Below, piece by piece: positions 54,862-64,000 of a stretch of 64,000 nt of DNA; the first letter of the stretch is position 1, and each line of letters starts with the position of its first letter. Both the position numbers and the translations under genes were made by a program. The notes beneath the pieces are model-generated. The model did not search any database, had not been told where the DNA came from, and saw only the letters and a list, made by a program, of their open reading frames with translations. This stretch comes from Bacteroidetes bacterium ADurb.Bin013 (GTDB lineage Bacteria; Bacteroidota; Bacteroidia; Bacteroidales; UBA932), in NCBI GenBank assembly GCA_002071385.1, contig MWFB01000002.1:62001-126000 (forward strand), in the 5' to 3' direction.

Positions 54862-55883
54862 TTTTCGTTTTTTTTTACGCTCAACTGGCCACAGGCAGCC
54901 AGGATGTCCTCGCCCCTGGAAGCACGCACCGTTGCCACCAGGCCGGCCCTGTTCAGACGGGTCATGAAGGCGTTCACTGCCGGCTCGGCAGACGGCCGCA
55001 TGGGGAAACCTTCTATGGCGTGGAAACGTATCAGGTTGACCCGGCATTCCAGGCCGCGCAGGAGTTGCAACAGGGCGGCCGCGTGCCTTAGCGTATCGTT
55101 CCAGCCGTCGAACAGGATGTATTCAAAGCTGAGCCGCCGCTGTCCCGAAAAATCATATTGACGTAATTTCTGTACGACACTGCTTATGGGAAAGGCTTTC
55201 TGGACAGGCATGATCTGTGCGCGCTGCTCATCATAAGGACTGTGAAGGCTGATGGCAAGGTGTGCCTGTGTCTTTGCCATAAAGTCATCCAGCACAGGCA
55301 ATATGCCGGAAGTGGAAACGGTGATGCGCCTGGGGCTCCAGGCAAAACCCCAGTCAGCGGTGAATATTTCCAGGGACCTGAGCACCTGGTCCCAATTGTC
55401 CAGGGGTTCTCCCATGCCCATGTATACAATATTGGTCAGCCGGTCTGTTTCTCCGGTTCCCAGGAACTGTCCCACTATTTCTCCGGCAGTCAGGTTGCCT
55501 GCGAAACCCATGCGCCCTGTCATGCAGAAAGAACAACCCAGTTTGCAGCCAACCTGGGAAGAAAGACACAGCGTGGCCCGGTCCCCTTCCGGGATCATTA
55601 CCGCTTCTACCCCGGTCCTGGAAACGCATAAGGTGGGGAAAAGATATTTTTTAGTGCCATCTGTTGACACCTGCACCTGCAACGGTTCAAAGCCGCCCAC
55701 CTGGTATGTTTCGGCCAGTTTTTCCCGTGCCGCCCTGCTCAGGTTGGTCATGTCTGCGATCTCCCTGACGTGCCTGGCGTATATCCAGTTGGCAATCTGA
55801 CCGGCAGCAAATGCAGGCAGGCCGTAAGAAGCAGCAATTTGCCGCAACTGCTCCGGATTTTTCCCCAGCAACCATTCTTTCAT
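54858..55883 (-). CDS. rlmN: Dual-specificity RNA methyltransferase RlmN
   Basis: Radical SAM enzyme methylating C2 of A2503 in 23S rRNA and A37 of some tRNAs (341 aa). The iron-sulfur motif CKLGCSFC has Cys113, Cys117 and Cys120; [17 protein letters not shown] precedes it, [14 protein letters not shown] is near 150, [12 protein letters not shown] near 180, and the catalytic C-terminal Cys is in DILAACGQL. All key residues are present. recX overlaps its end. Its -7 box is four bases before the ATG. Confidence 0.95.
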   Translation of the reverse strand: MKEWLLGKNPEQLRQIAASYGLPAFAAGQIANWIYARHVREIADMTNLSRAAREKLAETYQVGGFEPLQVQVSTDGTKKYLFPTLCVSRTGVEAVMIPEGDRATLCLSSQVGCKLGCSFCMTGRMGFAGNLTAGEIVGQFLGTGETDRLTNIVYMGMGEPLDNWDQVLRSLEIFTADWGFAWSPRRITVSTSGILPVLDDFMAKTQAHLAISLHSPYDEQRAQIMPVQKAFPISSVVQKLRQYDFSGQRRLSFEYILFDGWNDTLRHAAALLQLLRGLECRVNLIRFHAIEGFPMRPSAEPAVNAFMTRLNRAGLVATVRASRGEDILAACGQLSVKKNEK

Positions 55884-55887
55884 ACTT

Positions 55888-55895
55888 CAAAGATA
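55888..55895 (-). promoter_or_regulatory. Putative -7 box of rlmN (TATCTTTG on minus strand)
   Basis: Exact consensus four bases before the rlmN ATG at 55883, implying a very short leader. Confidence 0.45.
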
Positions 55896-55917
55896 CGGGT
55901 TTTTGTCAGTGAATTTG

Positions 55918-55925
55918 TATATTTG
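55918..55925 (+). promoter_or_regulatory. Putative -7 box of recA (TATATTTG)
   Basis: Exact consensus, 25 bases before the recA ATG at 55951. The nearest TTTG (55902-55905) is closer than the usual -33 spacing. I see no SOS-box-like palindrome in the 67-bp gap. Confidence 0.5.
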
Positions 55926-55950
55926 TCGTATAATCATTAATCAGAATATT

Positions 55951-56988
55951 ATGGCAAAAGTTAGTGCAGAAGAAGTAAAAGCGGAAGGAGTAACCGCCAG
56001 TCAGGAAAAAATGAAAGCGCTCCAGGCAACCCTGGACAAGATTGAGAAGGATTTCGGGAAGGGGACCATCATGAAACTGGGAGACCAGCCCAAATGGGAC
56101 GCATCTGTCATACCGTCAGGTTCCATTGGCCTGGACCATGCCCTGGGCATTGGCGGTTATCCCAGGGGCCGTGTAGTGGAAATATATGGCCCCGAGGCTA
56201 GCGGGAAGACCACTTTAGCCATTCATGCCATTGCAGAAGCACAGAAACTGGGTGGCATCGCAGCATTTATCGATGCTGAACACGCCTTTGACCGCAATTA
56301 TGCGCAACAGCTGGGTGTCAATGTGGATACCCTGCTCATATCCCAGCCCGACAACGGGGAACAGGCCCTGGAAGTGGCAGACCACCTGATCCGCTCCGGA
56401 GCCATTGACATTGTGGTCATTGACTCGGTAGCCGCCCTGACTCCCAAAGCCGAGATAGAGGGAGAAATGGGGGATTCGAAAATGGGGCTCCAGGCACGCC
56501 TGATGTCACAGGCACTCAGGAAACTGACAGCCAATATCAGCCGGACCAATACCTGCTGTGTCTTTATCAACCAGCTCAGGGAAAAAATCGGGATCATGTT
56601 CGGCAACCCCGAAACAACCACCGGGGGGAACGCCCTGAAGTTTTACGCTTCGGTGCGCGTGGATGTTCGCCGTACTACTCAGCTCAAGGATGGGGAGGAT
56701 CCAACAGGCAACCACGTTCGCGTAAAAGTGGTCAAGAACAAGATGGCCCCTCCTTTTAAAAAAGCCGAGTTTGACATCATCTTCGGAGAAGGTATTTCGC
56801 TCATTGGAGAGATCATAGACCTGGGCGTTGAATTCGAGATCATCAAAAAAAGCGGATCCTGGTTCAGCTACGGGGAAACAAAGATCGGACAGGGACGCGA
56901 TGCCGTCAAACAGATACTCAAAGACAATCCGGAACTGAAGGAAGAGATCGAGGCCAAAGTCCGTGCTGTCATGCAGCAACAGAAATGA
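55951..56988 (+). CDS. recA: Recombinase RecA
   Basis: 345 aa. Walker [10 protein letters not shown] at 80-88, the DNA-binding loop L1 region [21 protein letters not shown] near 170-190, [11 protein letters not shown] near 209 and L2 with [20 protein letters not shown] near 222-241. Walker B is in [15 protein letters not shown] near 157. The ATG at 55951 gives [11 protein letters not shown]; an in-frame reading further upstream crosses the promoter. It is preceded by divergent rlmN and faces aroC with a seven-base gap. Confidence 0.97.
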   Translation: MAKVSAEEVKAEGVTASQEKMKALQATLDKIEKDFGKGTIMKLGDQPKWDASVIPSGSIGLDHALGIGGYPRGRVVEIYGPEASGKTTLAIHAIAEAQKLGGIAAFIDAEHAFDRNYAQQLGVNVDTLLISQPDNGEQALEVADHLIRSGAIDIVVIDSVAALTPKAEIEGEMGDSKMGLQARLMSQALRKLTANISRTNTCCVFINQLREKIGIMFGNPETTTGGNALKFYASVRVDVRRTTQLKDGEDPTGNHVRVKVVKNKMAPPFKKAEFDIIFGEGISLIGEIIDLGVEFEIIKKSGSWFSYGETKIGQGRDAVKQILKDNPELKEEIEAKVRAVMQQQK

Positions 56989-56995
56989 CAATGCG

Positions 56996-57937
56996 TTAAG
57001 CACTGGTCATCATCAGATCTGCAATGACCATTGCAGTTACAGCTTCCACCACGACAGGAACACGAAGGGCAAAGCAGGCATCATGCCTGCCTTTGCCTCC
57101 CACCGTGGGGGTAGGCTTGACGGCCACCTGGAATGAAACCATATCGCCGTTTGTAATACCTCCGGCTATTCCCCCTATATGCGGGTTTTGTGATCCCATG
57201 AGCAACGATTCGTCGAATCCCAGTCCAAAAGTGATCCCCTTGACTCCGGGAATGGAAAAAACACCATGGGACAATAACGACTCTACCGAATCAAAGAAAG
57301 GATTCCCAAGGCCGGCGGGGATATTGGTCACTTCACAGGAAATGACGGCCCCCAGGGAATCAGCCTGTTCCACTGCCTGTTCAAGCAGGGTGTTCACTTC
57401 CCCGGGAAGTGCTCTTTTGTCAATAACAGGTATGCCTCCCACCTGCGTCAGGAATGCTGTAATGGTCATATCCGGGAACCTGCCGGCCAGGATCCTCTTG
57501 GCCACCACACCTGCCGCAACCAGTGGCAGGGTCAGCCTGCCTGAAAAATGCCCTCCTCCCCGCGGGTCCTGGAAACCACGGAATTTAACATCTCCCGTGT
57601 AATCAGCTGTTCCCGGCCTGTGAGGAAGTTTCTGTACAGGATCACTGTCCTCTGAGGGCAGGTAATCCTGTGATCTGGCATCCCGGTTCAAAAATGATAT
57701 GCACAAGGGGCTTCCCGAGGTGTATCCCCTGTACATACCGCTGCGGATGAGAGGTTCATCTGCCTCCTGGCGCCTGGTGGTGCCCGGAGCTCCGCTTTTC
57801 CGGCGCGCAATATCCTCCTGAAAGTCAATTTCCGATAGCAGGATGCCCGGAGGCACGCCGTCCAACAGTACTCCTACTTCCGGCCCGTGTGATTCACCGT
57901 ATACGGCAACCCTGAAATTTCTTCCGAAGACATTCAT
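56996..57937 (-). CDS. aroC: Chorismate synthase
   Basis: Converts EPSP to chorismate using reduced FMN (313 aa). Motifs: FRVAVYGESHGPEVGVLLDGVPPG near 8-31, ARRKSGAPGTTRRQEADE near 45-62, RPGTADYTGDVKFRGFQDPRGGGHFSGR near 106-133 and GKGRHDACFALRVPVVVEA near 282-300. It is about 40 residues shorter than the commonest bacterial AroC, matching the shorter form with the RPGxADYTG-RGGGHFSGR region. Preceded by aroA with a four-base overlap, so the last two shikimate steps are co-transcribed. Confidence 0.94.
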   Translation of the reverse strand: MNVFGRNFRVAVYGESHGPEVGVLLDGVPPGILLSEIDFQEDIARRKSGAPGTTRRQEADEPLIRSGMYRGYTSGSPLCISFLNRDARSQDYLPSEDSDPVQKLPHRPGTADYTGDVKFRGFQDPRGGGHFSGRLTLPLVAAGVVAKRILAGRFPDMTITAFLTQVGGIPVIDKRALPGEVNTLLEQAVEQADSLGAVISCEVTNIPAGLGNPFFDSVESLLSHGVFSIPGVKGITFGLGFDESLLMGSQNPHIGGIAGGITNGDMVSFQVAVKPTPTVGGKGRHDACFALRVPVVVEAVTAMVIADLMMTSA

Positions 57938-59286
57938 GATAAGGGTATTCTTATATTATTCAATTCTTCCCAAAAATCAGGAAAAGATTTTGCCACAGTA
58001 TGCTTGCCTTCAATTTCAATGGGTTTTTCGGCGCCCAGGGCTGCAATGGCCAGCGACATGGCTATGCGGTTGTCTCCCCTGGCGGAAATGCGCGCCCCTC
58101 CCGGAAGGACGCCTCCCTTTATCACCATGTTGTTCCCTTCCAAACGTATGTCCGCACCCACTTTTGAATATTCTTCCAGCAAGGCCAGGGCCCTGTTTGA
58201 TTCCTTGTGGAAGAGCCTGTCTATACCGTGAATGGTGGTGGTCCCTTTGCAGTGAACTGCCAGCGCGACCAAAGGCGGGAACAGGTCGGGACATTGCTGC
58301 GCATCAAAACTGAAGCCTTGCAAATTATCATTCTTGTATACCTTCAACTGATTGGCCGATCCCCAGGCCCACGAACCGCCTGCCTTACCGACTGCTTCCA
58401 GTATCGCTTTGTCGGCCTGCAGGCTGTCCTTCCACAAGGGAGAAATCCGAAGGTCTCCGAACATGGCCGCTCCCACAATAAAATTCGCCCCTCCGCTCCA
58501 ATCGCCCTCAATATCAATCTTGTGTGCCCGGTAGGATTGCCTCCCGGGAATATGGAACACTTTATAATTATCATGTGTTGCACGTACGCCAAAAGACTCC
58601 ATCACATTCAATGTCAGGTCAATATATGGCTGGCTTGCCAGATGCTCCACTTCCAGTATGGAGTCCTTCTCGGCCAGGGGCAAAGCCATCAGAAGCCCGC
58701 TCAAAAACTGCGAACTGCCCCCGGCGTTGACCTGGTATTTTCCCCCCCTGAGCGGACCTTGCACCAGCAATATGGGACGCGACAGGCTCAGTGAAGAATC
58801 ACGTGGTTCCCACCTGCCTGTTTCTTTCAGGTTTTCCATGATCGATAAAGTGGGAAGGGTGTTGAGGCTTTCACACCAGCATCCGAGCTCTCGAAGTCCC
58901 TGGATGACGAAATCCACAGGTCTTGTGATGAGGGTGGTTCGACCCCTCAGGCAATAGATATAGGACGAAAGGGCCACGATGGGAGCAAACATCCTCAGGG
59001 CAAGGGCAGATTCCCCGCAGTCGAGCTGGCGTCTTGAATGATCCCTTCCCGGCGGAGCCATATTGGGCCAGATATCTTCCTTCGCGAATTGTGAACCCAC
59101 AGACCGGACCACGCGGTACGCAGCCTGTACATCTTCACAGACCTGGGTCCCGTCCTTAGGCCAGGCTCCTTTGAGCAAGGTATCGCGACTGGACAGGAAT
59201 ATTGCCGCCAATACCCTAATACTCATGCTTTTAGATGGCGGCAGTGTTACTTTACCCTTAAGCGAACCTTTTGAAATGGTTATCAT
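57934..59286 (-). CDS. aroA: 3-phosphoshikimate 1-carboxyvinyltransferase (EPSP synthase)
   Basis: Joins PEP to shikimate-3-phosphate (450 aa). LPPSKSMSIRVLAAIF near 16-31 holds the PEP-site Lys and the Ser/Arg pair; LDCGESALALRMFAPI near 94-109 replaces the commoner NxGTxxR region in the form familiar in Bacteroidota; NAGGSSQFLSGLLMALPLA near 190 (shikimate site), QCPDLFPPLVALAVH near 338 and RGDNRIAMSLAIAAL near 411 follow. ATG 59286 gives MITISKGSLKG; a slightly longer upstream reading overlaps the -7 box. Confidence 0.93.
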   Translation of the reverse strand: MITISKGSLKGKVTLPPSKSMSIRVLAAIFLSSRDTLLKGAWPKDGTQVCEDVQAAYRVVRSVGSQFAKEDIWPNMAPPGRDHSRRQLDCGESALALRMFAPIVALSSYIYCLRGRTTLITRPVDFVIQGLRELGCWCESLNTLPTLSIMENLKETGRWEPRDSSLSLSRPILLVQGPLRGGKYQVNAGGSSQFLSGLLMALPLAEKDSILEVEHLASQPYIDLTLNVMESFGVRATHDNYKVFHIPGRQSYRAHKIDIEGDWSGGANFIVGAAMFGDLRISPLWKDSLQADKAILEAVGKAGGSWAWGSANQLKVYKNDNLQGFSFDAQQCPDLFPPLVALAVHCKGTTTIHGIDRLFHKESNRALALLEEYSKVGADIRLEGNNMVIKGGVLPGGARISARGDNRIAMSLAIAALGAEKPIEIEGKHTVAKSFPDFWEELNNIRIPLS

Positions 59287-59292
59287 ATTATA

Positions 59293-59300
59293 CAAAGATA
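59293..59300 (-). promoter_or_regulatory. Putative -7 box of aroA-aroC (TATCTTTG on minus strand)
   Basis: Exact consensus six bases before the aroA ATG at 59286. Confidence 0.45.
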
Positions 59301-59319
59301 ACATTTACCCAAAAAAGAC

Positions 59320-59327
59320 TAACTTTG
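59320..59327 (+). promoter_or_regulatory. Putative -7 box of trpS (TAACTTTG)
   Basis: Exact consensus 26 bases before the trpS ATG at 59354, in a 67-bp divergent gap shared with aroA. Confidence 0.5.
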
Positions 59328-59353
59328 TTGGTTGAATTTTCAATCTCCTTCCT

Positions 59354-60343
59354 ATGAAAACTGTTCTGAGCGGCATACGTTCCACGGGCCACCTGCATCT
59401 GGGCAATTACTTCGGGGCTCTCCGGAATTTTGTCCAATTGCAGCATCAGGCCAAATGTTATTTCTTTGTTGCCGATCTCCATTCCCTGACAACGCATCCC
59501 AAACCGGATGATTATCTCTCCGGCGTGAAGACCATCCTTTCTGAATACCTTGCATCCGGACTGGATCCGGAAAAGTCCACCCTGTATGTGCAAAGCAGTG
59601 TTCCCCAGGTTTGTGAATTGTATGTGCTGCTCAATATGCTCACATACAAGGGAGAACTGGAACGCACCGCCTCTTTCAAGGACAAGGTGCGCCTGAACCC
59701 GGACAACGTCAACGCCGGACTGCTGACCTATCCGGTCCTGATGGCCGCTGATATCCTGATTCACCGTGCCAACTGGGTTCCTGTGGGTAAAGACCAGGAA
59801 CAACACCTGGAAATCACACGGATGCTGGCAAGAAGATTCAACAAGTTGTACGGGGCAGAGGTTTTCCCTGAACCCGAAGCTTACAATTTTGGAGGCCACC
59901 TGGTCAGGATCCCCGGCCTGGATGGCAGCGGGAAGATGGGCAAGAGCGAAAACAACGGCATTTACCTGGTGGATGACCAGAAGACTATAACAAAAAAAGT
60001 GATGCGTGCCGTAACCGACACTGGGCCTGTAAATCCGAATGATCCCATGAGCCCGGGGGTTGCCAACCTCTTCACACTGCTGGGCGTGGTATCCGAACCT
60101 GAAGTGGTTGCATATTTCCGGGAACAATACGACAAATGCACCATTCGCTATGGTGACCTGAAGAAACAGCTGGCAGCCGATATCTGCAAACATACATTGC
60201 CCATAAAGGAAAGGATAGAGGAAATATATAATAACGGGCCCTATCTGAAGTACGTTATTGAAAAAGGAACGGAGGAGGCCCGTACTTCTGCACGCGCCAC
60301 CATGGAACTGGTACGTGATGCGGTCGGATTCAAAACTTTCTGA
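59354..60343 (+). CDS. trpS: Tryptophan--tRNA ligase
   Basis: Class I synthetase (329 aa). HIGH-type motif TGHLHLGNYFGAL at 11-23; the tryptophan pocket region NMLTYKGELERTASFKDK near 95; VPVGKDQEQHLEITR near 143; KMSKS equivalent KMGKS near 194-198. Typical length. Its stop overlaps the dnaG start by one base (TGATG). Confidence 0.96.
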   Translation: MKTVLSGIRSTGHLHLGNYFGALRNFVQLQHQAKCYFFVADLHSLTTHPKPDDYLSGVKTILSEYLASGLDPEKSTLYVQSSVPQVCELYVLLNMLTYKGELERTASFKDKVRLNPDNVNAGLLTYPVLMAADILIHRANWVPVGKDQEQHLEITRMLARRFNKLYGAEVFPEPEAYNFGGHLVRIPGLDGSGKMGKSENNGIYLVDDQKTITKKVMRAVTDTGPVNPNDPMSPGVANLFTLLGVVSEPEVVAYFREQYDKCTIRYGDLKKQLAADICKHTLPIKERIEEIYNNGPYLKYVIEKGTEEARTSARATMELVRDAVGFKTF

Positions 60344-62268
60344 TGATAAATCAGGCCACCATAGAACGCATCCTGGAAGCTGCTCCCATAGAGGCAGTGA
60401 TTGGCGAATACGTCACCCTGAAAAAACGAGGCGCCAATTACATAGCCTGTTGCCCTTTCCATAATGAAAAAACCCCTTCTTTTTCAGTCTCTCCATCCAG
60501 AGGTATCTTCAAATGCTTTGGTTGCGGGAAGGCAGGCAATGTGGTCCGGTTTATCATGGAACACGAGCAGCTGACCTATGTGGAGGCGTTGAAATTCCTT
60601 GGCAACAAATACAACATTCCGGTGGAGGAAAAGGAGGAAACGCAACAGGAGACAGAATCACGCCTGAGAAGGGACAGCCTTTTGCTGGTCAACGGCTATG
60701 CCCGTGATTTCTATTCCAATTACTTGTGGGAAGAAAAAGCCGGGCAGGACGCCGGGCTGAGCTACTTCAGGGAACGCGGGTTTACCGAGCACGTGATCAG
60801 GCATTTTCAGCTGGGTTATGCCCCTGCCGGCAAAGACACCTTCACCCGGGCAGCCCTTGCAGCCGGATACAAACCGGAATTGCTCATTGCCACAGGTCTG
60901 ACCATTCACTTTCCTGAACGCGATAACAAACCTGAAGCCTTCATGGACCGCTACCAGGACCGTGTCATATTCCCTATCCATTCGCTGAGCGGAAGGGTCA
61001 TAGGCTTTGGGGGAAGGACCCTCAGGAGCGACAAGCAGGTGTCCAAATACATCAACTCCCCCGATAGCGAGGTCTATAACAAAAGCCGCTCCCTGTACGG
61101 GATCTATTATGCAAAACAGGATATCGTGAAGGGCGGGAAATGCTATCTTGTTGAGGGCTATACGGATGTCATCTCTCTGTTCCAGGCCGGAATCACGAAC
61201 GTTGTCGCCTCTTCGGGGACATCGCTGACCGTTGAACAAATCAGGCTGATCAAACGTTTCACACAGAAGGTCACCGTGCTTTATGACGGGGACGATGCCG
61301 GGATCAGGGCTTCCATCCGGGGTATAGACATGTTGCTGGAAGAAGGGCTCCAGGTGAAAGTGGTCAGGTTCCCGCAGGGGGACGATCCAGATTCTTTCGC
61401 CCGCTCTCACAACGCCCGCGAGACACTTGATTTCCTGGAAAAAAACGAGACCGATTTCATTCATTTCAAGATCGCACTGATGGCCGATGAAATGAAGGAT
61501 TCCCTGAAAAAATCGGCCCTGATACGGGAAGTGGTGGAAAGCATTGCCATCATCCCCGATGCCATCACCAGGACCGTTTACATAGAAGAATGCAGCCGTC
61601 ATCTTGATATCGAAGAAATGATCCTTACGCGGGAAGTGGCCAAAATCCGGAAAAAAAGAACCGAATGGGTAAACCGTCCTTCTTCCTACCCGCCACCGCC
61701 ACCCCTGCCCCCCGGTGAAGAAAACATACAGGAAGCGGAACTAAAGCCGGGGAGCGGTGAGTTGAGCCGGTGCGAGCAGGACATTCTCTATTACCTGATC
61801 AAATTCGGGCAAACCATGATTGAAGACATGACAGTGTCTGAGTTCATACAAAGGGCCCTTGCAGAAGACGAGCTGGAATTCCAGGACCCGTTTTTTGCAG
61901 GCATATTCCGTGAATACGCAACTCTTACGGGAGATGACGAAGCAAGAAAGAAATTTTTCATCCATCACGAAAGTCCTTTGATATCCCAACACGTACTGGA
62001 TCTGATAAGCAATCCGCATCCCATCAATGTGAAGGTATTGAGGGAGAGCCTGCCCCTGGAAGAGCCCATGTTGAAGGAAAATGTCACAAAGGCCCTGCTG
62101 GTGTATAAACTGAAAATCGTGTCGCTTTCCTGTGCGGACCTGACAAGGGACCTGAGACAGGCGCAACAGCTGGGTGAAGAAGAAAAAATCCAAACCATAC
62201 TGAAGGAACTGGCTGTCATGATGGATGTCAGAAATTCATTTGCACGGGAGTTGAACCGATTGAAATAA
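60343..62268 (+). CDS. dnaG: DNA primase
   Basis: 641 aa. Zinc-binding domain with [15 protein letters not shown] near 37-51 and [10 protein letters not shown] near 57-66 (Cys37, His40, Cys58, Cys61). The RNA polymerase core with [20 protein letters not shown] near 208-227, the TOPRIM motif [17 protein letters not shown] near 268-284 and [14 protein letters not shown] near 308-321 (metal Asp) follow. A Pro-rich hinge ([12 protein letters not shown]) near 450 separates the C-terminal helicase-interaction domain. trpS-dnaG-metG form one run. Confidence 0.96.
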   Translation: MINQATIERILEAAPIEAVIGEYVTLKKRGANYIACCPFHNEKTPSFSVSPSRGIFKCFGCGKAGNVVRFIMEHEQLTYVEALKFLGNKYNIPVEEKEETQQETESRLRRDSLLLVNGYARDFYSNYLWEEKAGQDAGLSYFRERGFTEHVIRHFQLGYAPAGKDTFTRAALAAGYKPELLIATGLTIHFPERDNKPEAFMDRYQDRVIFPIHSLSGRVIGFGGRTLRSDKQVSKYINSPDSEVYNKSRSLYGIYYAKQDIVKGGKCYLVEGYTDVISLFQAGITNVVASSGTSLTVEQIRLIKRFTQKVTVLYDGDDAGIRASIRGIDMLLEEGLQVKVVRFPQGDDPDSFARSHNARETLDFLEKNETDFIHFKIALMADEMKDSLKKSALIREVVESIAIIPDAITRTVYIEECSRHLDIEEMILTREVAKIRKKRTEWVNRPSSYPPPPPLPPGEENIQEAELKPGSGELSRCEQDILYYLIKFGQTMIEDMTVSEFIQRALAEDELEFQDPFFAGIFREYATLTGDDEARKKFFIHHESPLISQHVLDLISNPHPINVKVLRESLPLEEPMLKENVTKALLVYKLKIVSLSCADLTRDLRQAQQLGEEEKIQTILKELAVMMDVRNSFARELNRLK

Positions 62269-62282
62269 ATAAACTTTTTTCG

Positions 62283-64000
62283 ATGAAGCAGCAAGAATTC
62301 AAACGTTACCTGGTCACATCGGCCTTACCTTATGCCAACGGGCCCATCCATATCGGACACCTGGCCGGTGTCTACATCCCGGCCGACATTTATGTGCGTT
62401 ACCTAAGGCTTTGCGGCAGGGAGGTCTGTTTTGTAGGCGGATCCGATGAGCATGGCGTTCCTATCACAATCCGTGCCAGGCAACAGGGAGTAACGCCTCA
62501 GGATATTGTGGACAAATACCATTTCCAGATCAGGGAATCGTTCAGCCGGCTGGGCATATCCTTTGATGTGTATTCAAGAACAAGCTCAAAGATCCATTAC
62601 AAGACGGCCTCGGATTTTTTCAGACATCTTTATGACAACGAGAAACTGCTGGAAAAAGAGACCGAACAATTCTATGACCCCGAAACCCAGACATTCCTGG
62701 CCGACCGGTATATCGTGGGGACATGCCCCCACTGTTCCTACAGTGATGCGTACGGGGACCAGTGTGAAAAATGCGGTTCCACCCTATCCCCCGACGAGCT
62801 GATCAACCCCCGTTCTTCCATCAGCGGAAGCGTTCCCGAGAAAAGGATGACCAAACACTGGTACCTTCCCCTGGATGCATACGAGCCCTGGCTCAGGAAA
62901 TGGATCCTGGAGGGCCATAAAGAATGGAAATCCAATGTTTACGGGCAATGCAAATCATGGCTGGACAACGGATTGCAGCCCAGGGCGGTGAGCCGCGACC
63001 TGGACTGGGGCGTTCCTGTCCCGGTGGAAGGCGCCCAGGGAAAAGTCCTCTATGTCTGGTTCGATGCGCCTATAGGATACATATCAAATACCATAGAACT
63101 GTTTCCCGATAGCTGGGAAAAGTGGTGGAAGGACAAGAACACCAAAATGGTCCATTTCATAGGCAAAGACAACATTGTATTTCACTGCATCGTATTCCCT
63201 GCCATGCTCAAGGCGCACGGAGGATACATCCTGCCGGACAATGTACCGGCCAACGAATTCCTGAACCTGGAAGGCGATAAGATCTCAACCTCGCGCAACT
63301 GGGCCGTATGGCTTCACGAATACCTGAACGAGCTCCCCGGCAAAGAGGACGTTTTGCGTTACACCCTCTGTTCCACCATGCCCGAGACAAAGGACAATGA
63401 TTTCACCTGGAAGGATTTCCAGGCTCGCAACAACAATGAACTGGTGGCCATCCTGGGTAATTTCGTGAACCGGGCCGTTGTTCTTACCCACAAGTATTTC
63501 AACGGACTCGTTCCCGCTGCAGGTATTCCTACAGATTACGACCAGGAAGTGATGCGGTCTGTCCCGGGGATAGCCTCGGCCCTGGAAGACAACCTGGAAC
63601 ATTACCGTTTCAGGGAAGCCCTGAAGGAGGCTATGAACCTGGCGCGGCTGGGAAACAAATACCTGGCCGATACCGAGCCCTGGAAGGTGGCCAAAACCGA
63701 TATGGAGCGCGTGGCAACCATCCTGAACTTTTCACTGCAGCTCTGTGCACGGCTGACAGTGGCACTGGATCCCTTCCTGCCATTTACCACGATCAAACTC
63801 AGAAACATTCTGAATATGCCCCAGGCCCTGTCATGGCAGGACCTTGCCCGGGAAACTCTGTTGCCCGGCGGGCACCGGCTGAACGAGCCCGTGTTGCTAT
63901 TCGACAAGATTGACGATGCCACCATTGAAACCCAGATGGCAAAACTGAAAAAGACCGAACCGGTAAAAAAGGATGTGGCCCCGGCCCTTCCTGAATGCAG
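62283..64000 (+). CDS. metG: Methionine--tRNA ligase (3' end outside window)
   Basis: First 572 residues of a class I synthetase. HIGH-type motif in [18 protein letters not shown] near 16-33; the zinc knuckle [18 protein letters not shown] near 148-165 defines the four-Cys MetG form; KMSKS equivalent KISTS near 332-336. The anticodon-binding domain follows to the window edge with no stop, and any C-terminal tRNA-binding extension lies beyond. It begins 15 bases after dnaG. The short AT-rich gap has no exact TAnnTTTG. Confidence 0.96.
   Translation, partial: MKQQEFKRYLVTSALPYANGPIHIGHLAGVYIPADIYVRYLRLCGREVCFVGGSDEHGVPITIRARQQGVTPQDIVDKYHFQIRESFSRLGISFDVYSRTSSKIHYKTASDFFRHLYDNEKLLEKETEQFYDPETQTFLADRYIVGTCPHCSYSDAYGDQCEKCGSTLSPDELINPRSSISGSVPEKRMTKHWYLPLDAYEPWLRKWILEGHKEWKSNVYGQCKSWLDNGLQPRAVSRDLDWGVPVPVEGAQGKVLYVWFDAPIGYISNTIELFPDSWEKWWKDKNTKMVHFIGKDNIVFHCIVFPAMLKAHGGYILPDNVPANEFLNLEGDKISTSRNWAVWLHEYLNELPGKEDVLRYTLCSTMPETKDNDFTWKDFQARNNNELVAILGNFVNRAVVLTHKYFNGLVPAAGIPTDYDQEVMRSVPGIASALEDNLEHYRFREALKEAMNLARLGNKYLADTEPWKVAKTDMERVATILNFSLQLCARLTVALDPFLPFTTIKLRNILNMPQALSWQDLARETLLPGGHRLNEPVLLFDKIDDATIETQMAKLKKTEPVKKDVAPALPEC

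Noticed and set aside
60658-61602. A 314-codon frame antisense to dnaG, and similar long frames antisense to trpS (59288-60193) and addA (51527-52216)
   Set aside because: No domain or composition typical of proteins; they lie wholly inside well-identified genes and reflect codon bias.
1-64000. Mobile elements, prophage, integrase, attachment sites or a defence island
   Set aside because: No transposase, integrase, terminase, toxin-antitoxin or restriction genes were found, no long terminal repeats, and nothing at the tRNA-Ser 3' end suggests an integrated element.

Overview
The window is ordinary-looking chromosome from a member of the Bacteroidota, most likely the order Bacteroidales. The clues are: start sites mostly without Shine-Dalgarno sequences; about twenty copies of the Bacteroidota -7 promoter element TAnnTTTG upstream of genes; a 5'-nucleotidase split into two genes; a FISUMP-domain lipoprotein; a membrane AraC-type regulator; a LytTR regulator with no receiver domain; and Bacteroidota-type neighbourhoods (tatD-ansA, ExbB-ExbD-ExbD, holA next to an HSDR_N protein, recX-rlmN, aroC-aroA). 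Genus and species cannot be read from the sequence. No phage, IS element, integron, CRISPR array or rRNA was seen, and coding density is very high.

Layout. 1-9190 (+): 3' end of ftsZ, then gltX, an LplT-like MFS transporter, rmlC, truB, queA, dprA, tatD and ansA. 9256-11725 (+): tRNA-Ser(GGA) and an ExbB / small membrane protein / ExbD / ExbD set closed by a clear intrinsic terminator. 11758-20713 (+): alkaline phosphatase lipoprotein, LiaF-like plus membrane LytTR pair, ahcY, asnS, udk, a TonB-like protein, a small conserved protein, rsmI and a helix-hairpin-helix protein. 20772-26281 (+): ABC-2 transporter pair, split 5'-nucleotidase, tdk and alr. 26282-34612: holA (-), HSDR_N protein and CCA-type nucleotidyltransferase (+), folE (-), a lone LolD-like ATPase, a PduO-type adenosyltransferase, a DUF2795 protein and trkA (+), then two overlapping AraC-type regulators (-). 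34613-41162: leuS and a YitT-family protein (+), then SPOR lipoprotein, gcvT and an M28-TonB_C fusion (-). 41250-45590: CapA-like protein and PhoH (+) facing two TPM-domain genes and a FISUMP lipoprotein (-). 45639-49265 (+): apbE, a degenerate apbE copy and a Tat-exported amidohydrolase. 49262-54861 (-): AddA-like helicase-nuclease, prfB with its programmed frameshift, a YgjP-like metallopeptidase, an unannotated 57-residue small protein with its own promoter and terminator, and recX. 54858-64000: rlmN (-), recA (+), aroC-aroA (-), trpS, dnaG and the 5' part of metG (+).

Most genes serve translation and tRNA biology (five aminoacyl-tRNA synthetases, truB, queA, CCA-type enzyme, prfB, rlmN, rsmI), DNA replication and repair (dnaG, holA, recA, recX, addA-like, dprA), or the envelope. 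The most interesting items are the Trp-rich, lysine- and arginine-free small protein at 54130-54303; an M28 peptidase that has lost its catalytic Glu-Glu pair and carries a TonB C-terminal domain; a tandem ApbE copy with its active-site motifs erased; the 114-bp antisense overlap in which PhoH gains a tail from the complement of a glycine-rich tail; the fact that all seven convergent gene pairs abut or overlap; and the recurring placement of -7 boxes only 3 to 7 nt from start codons.
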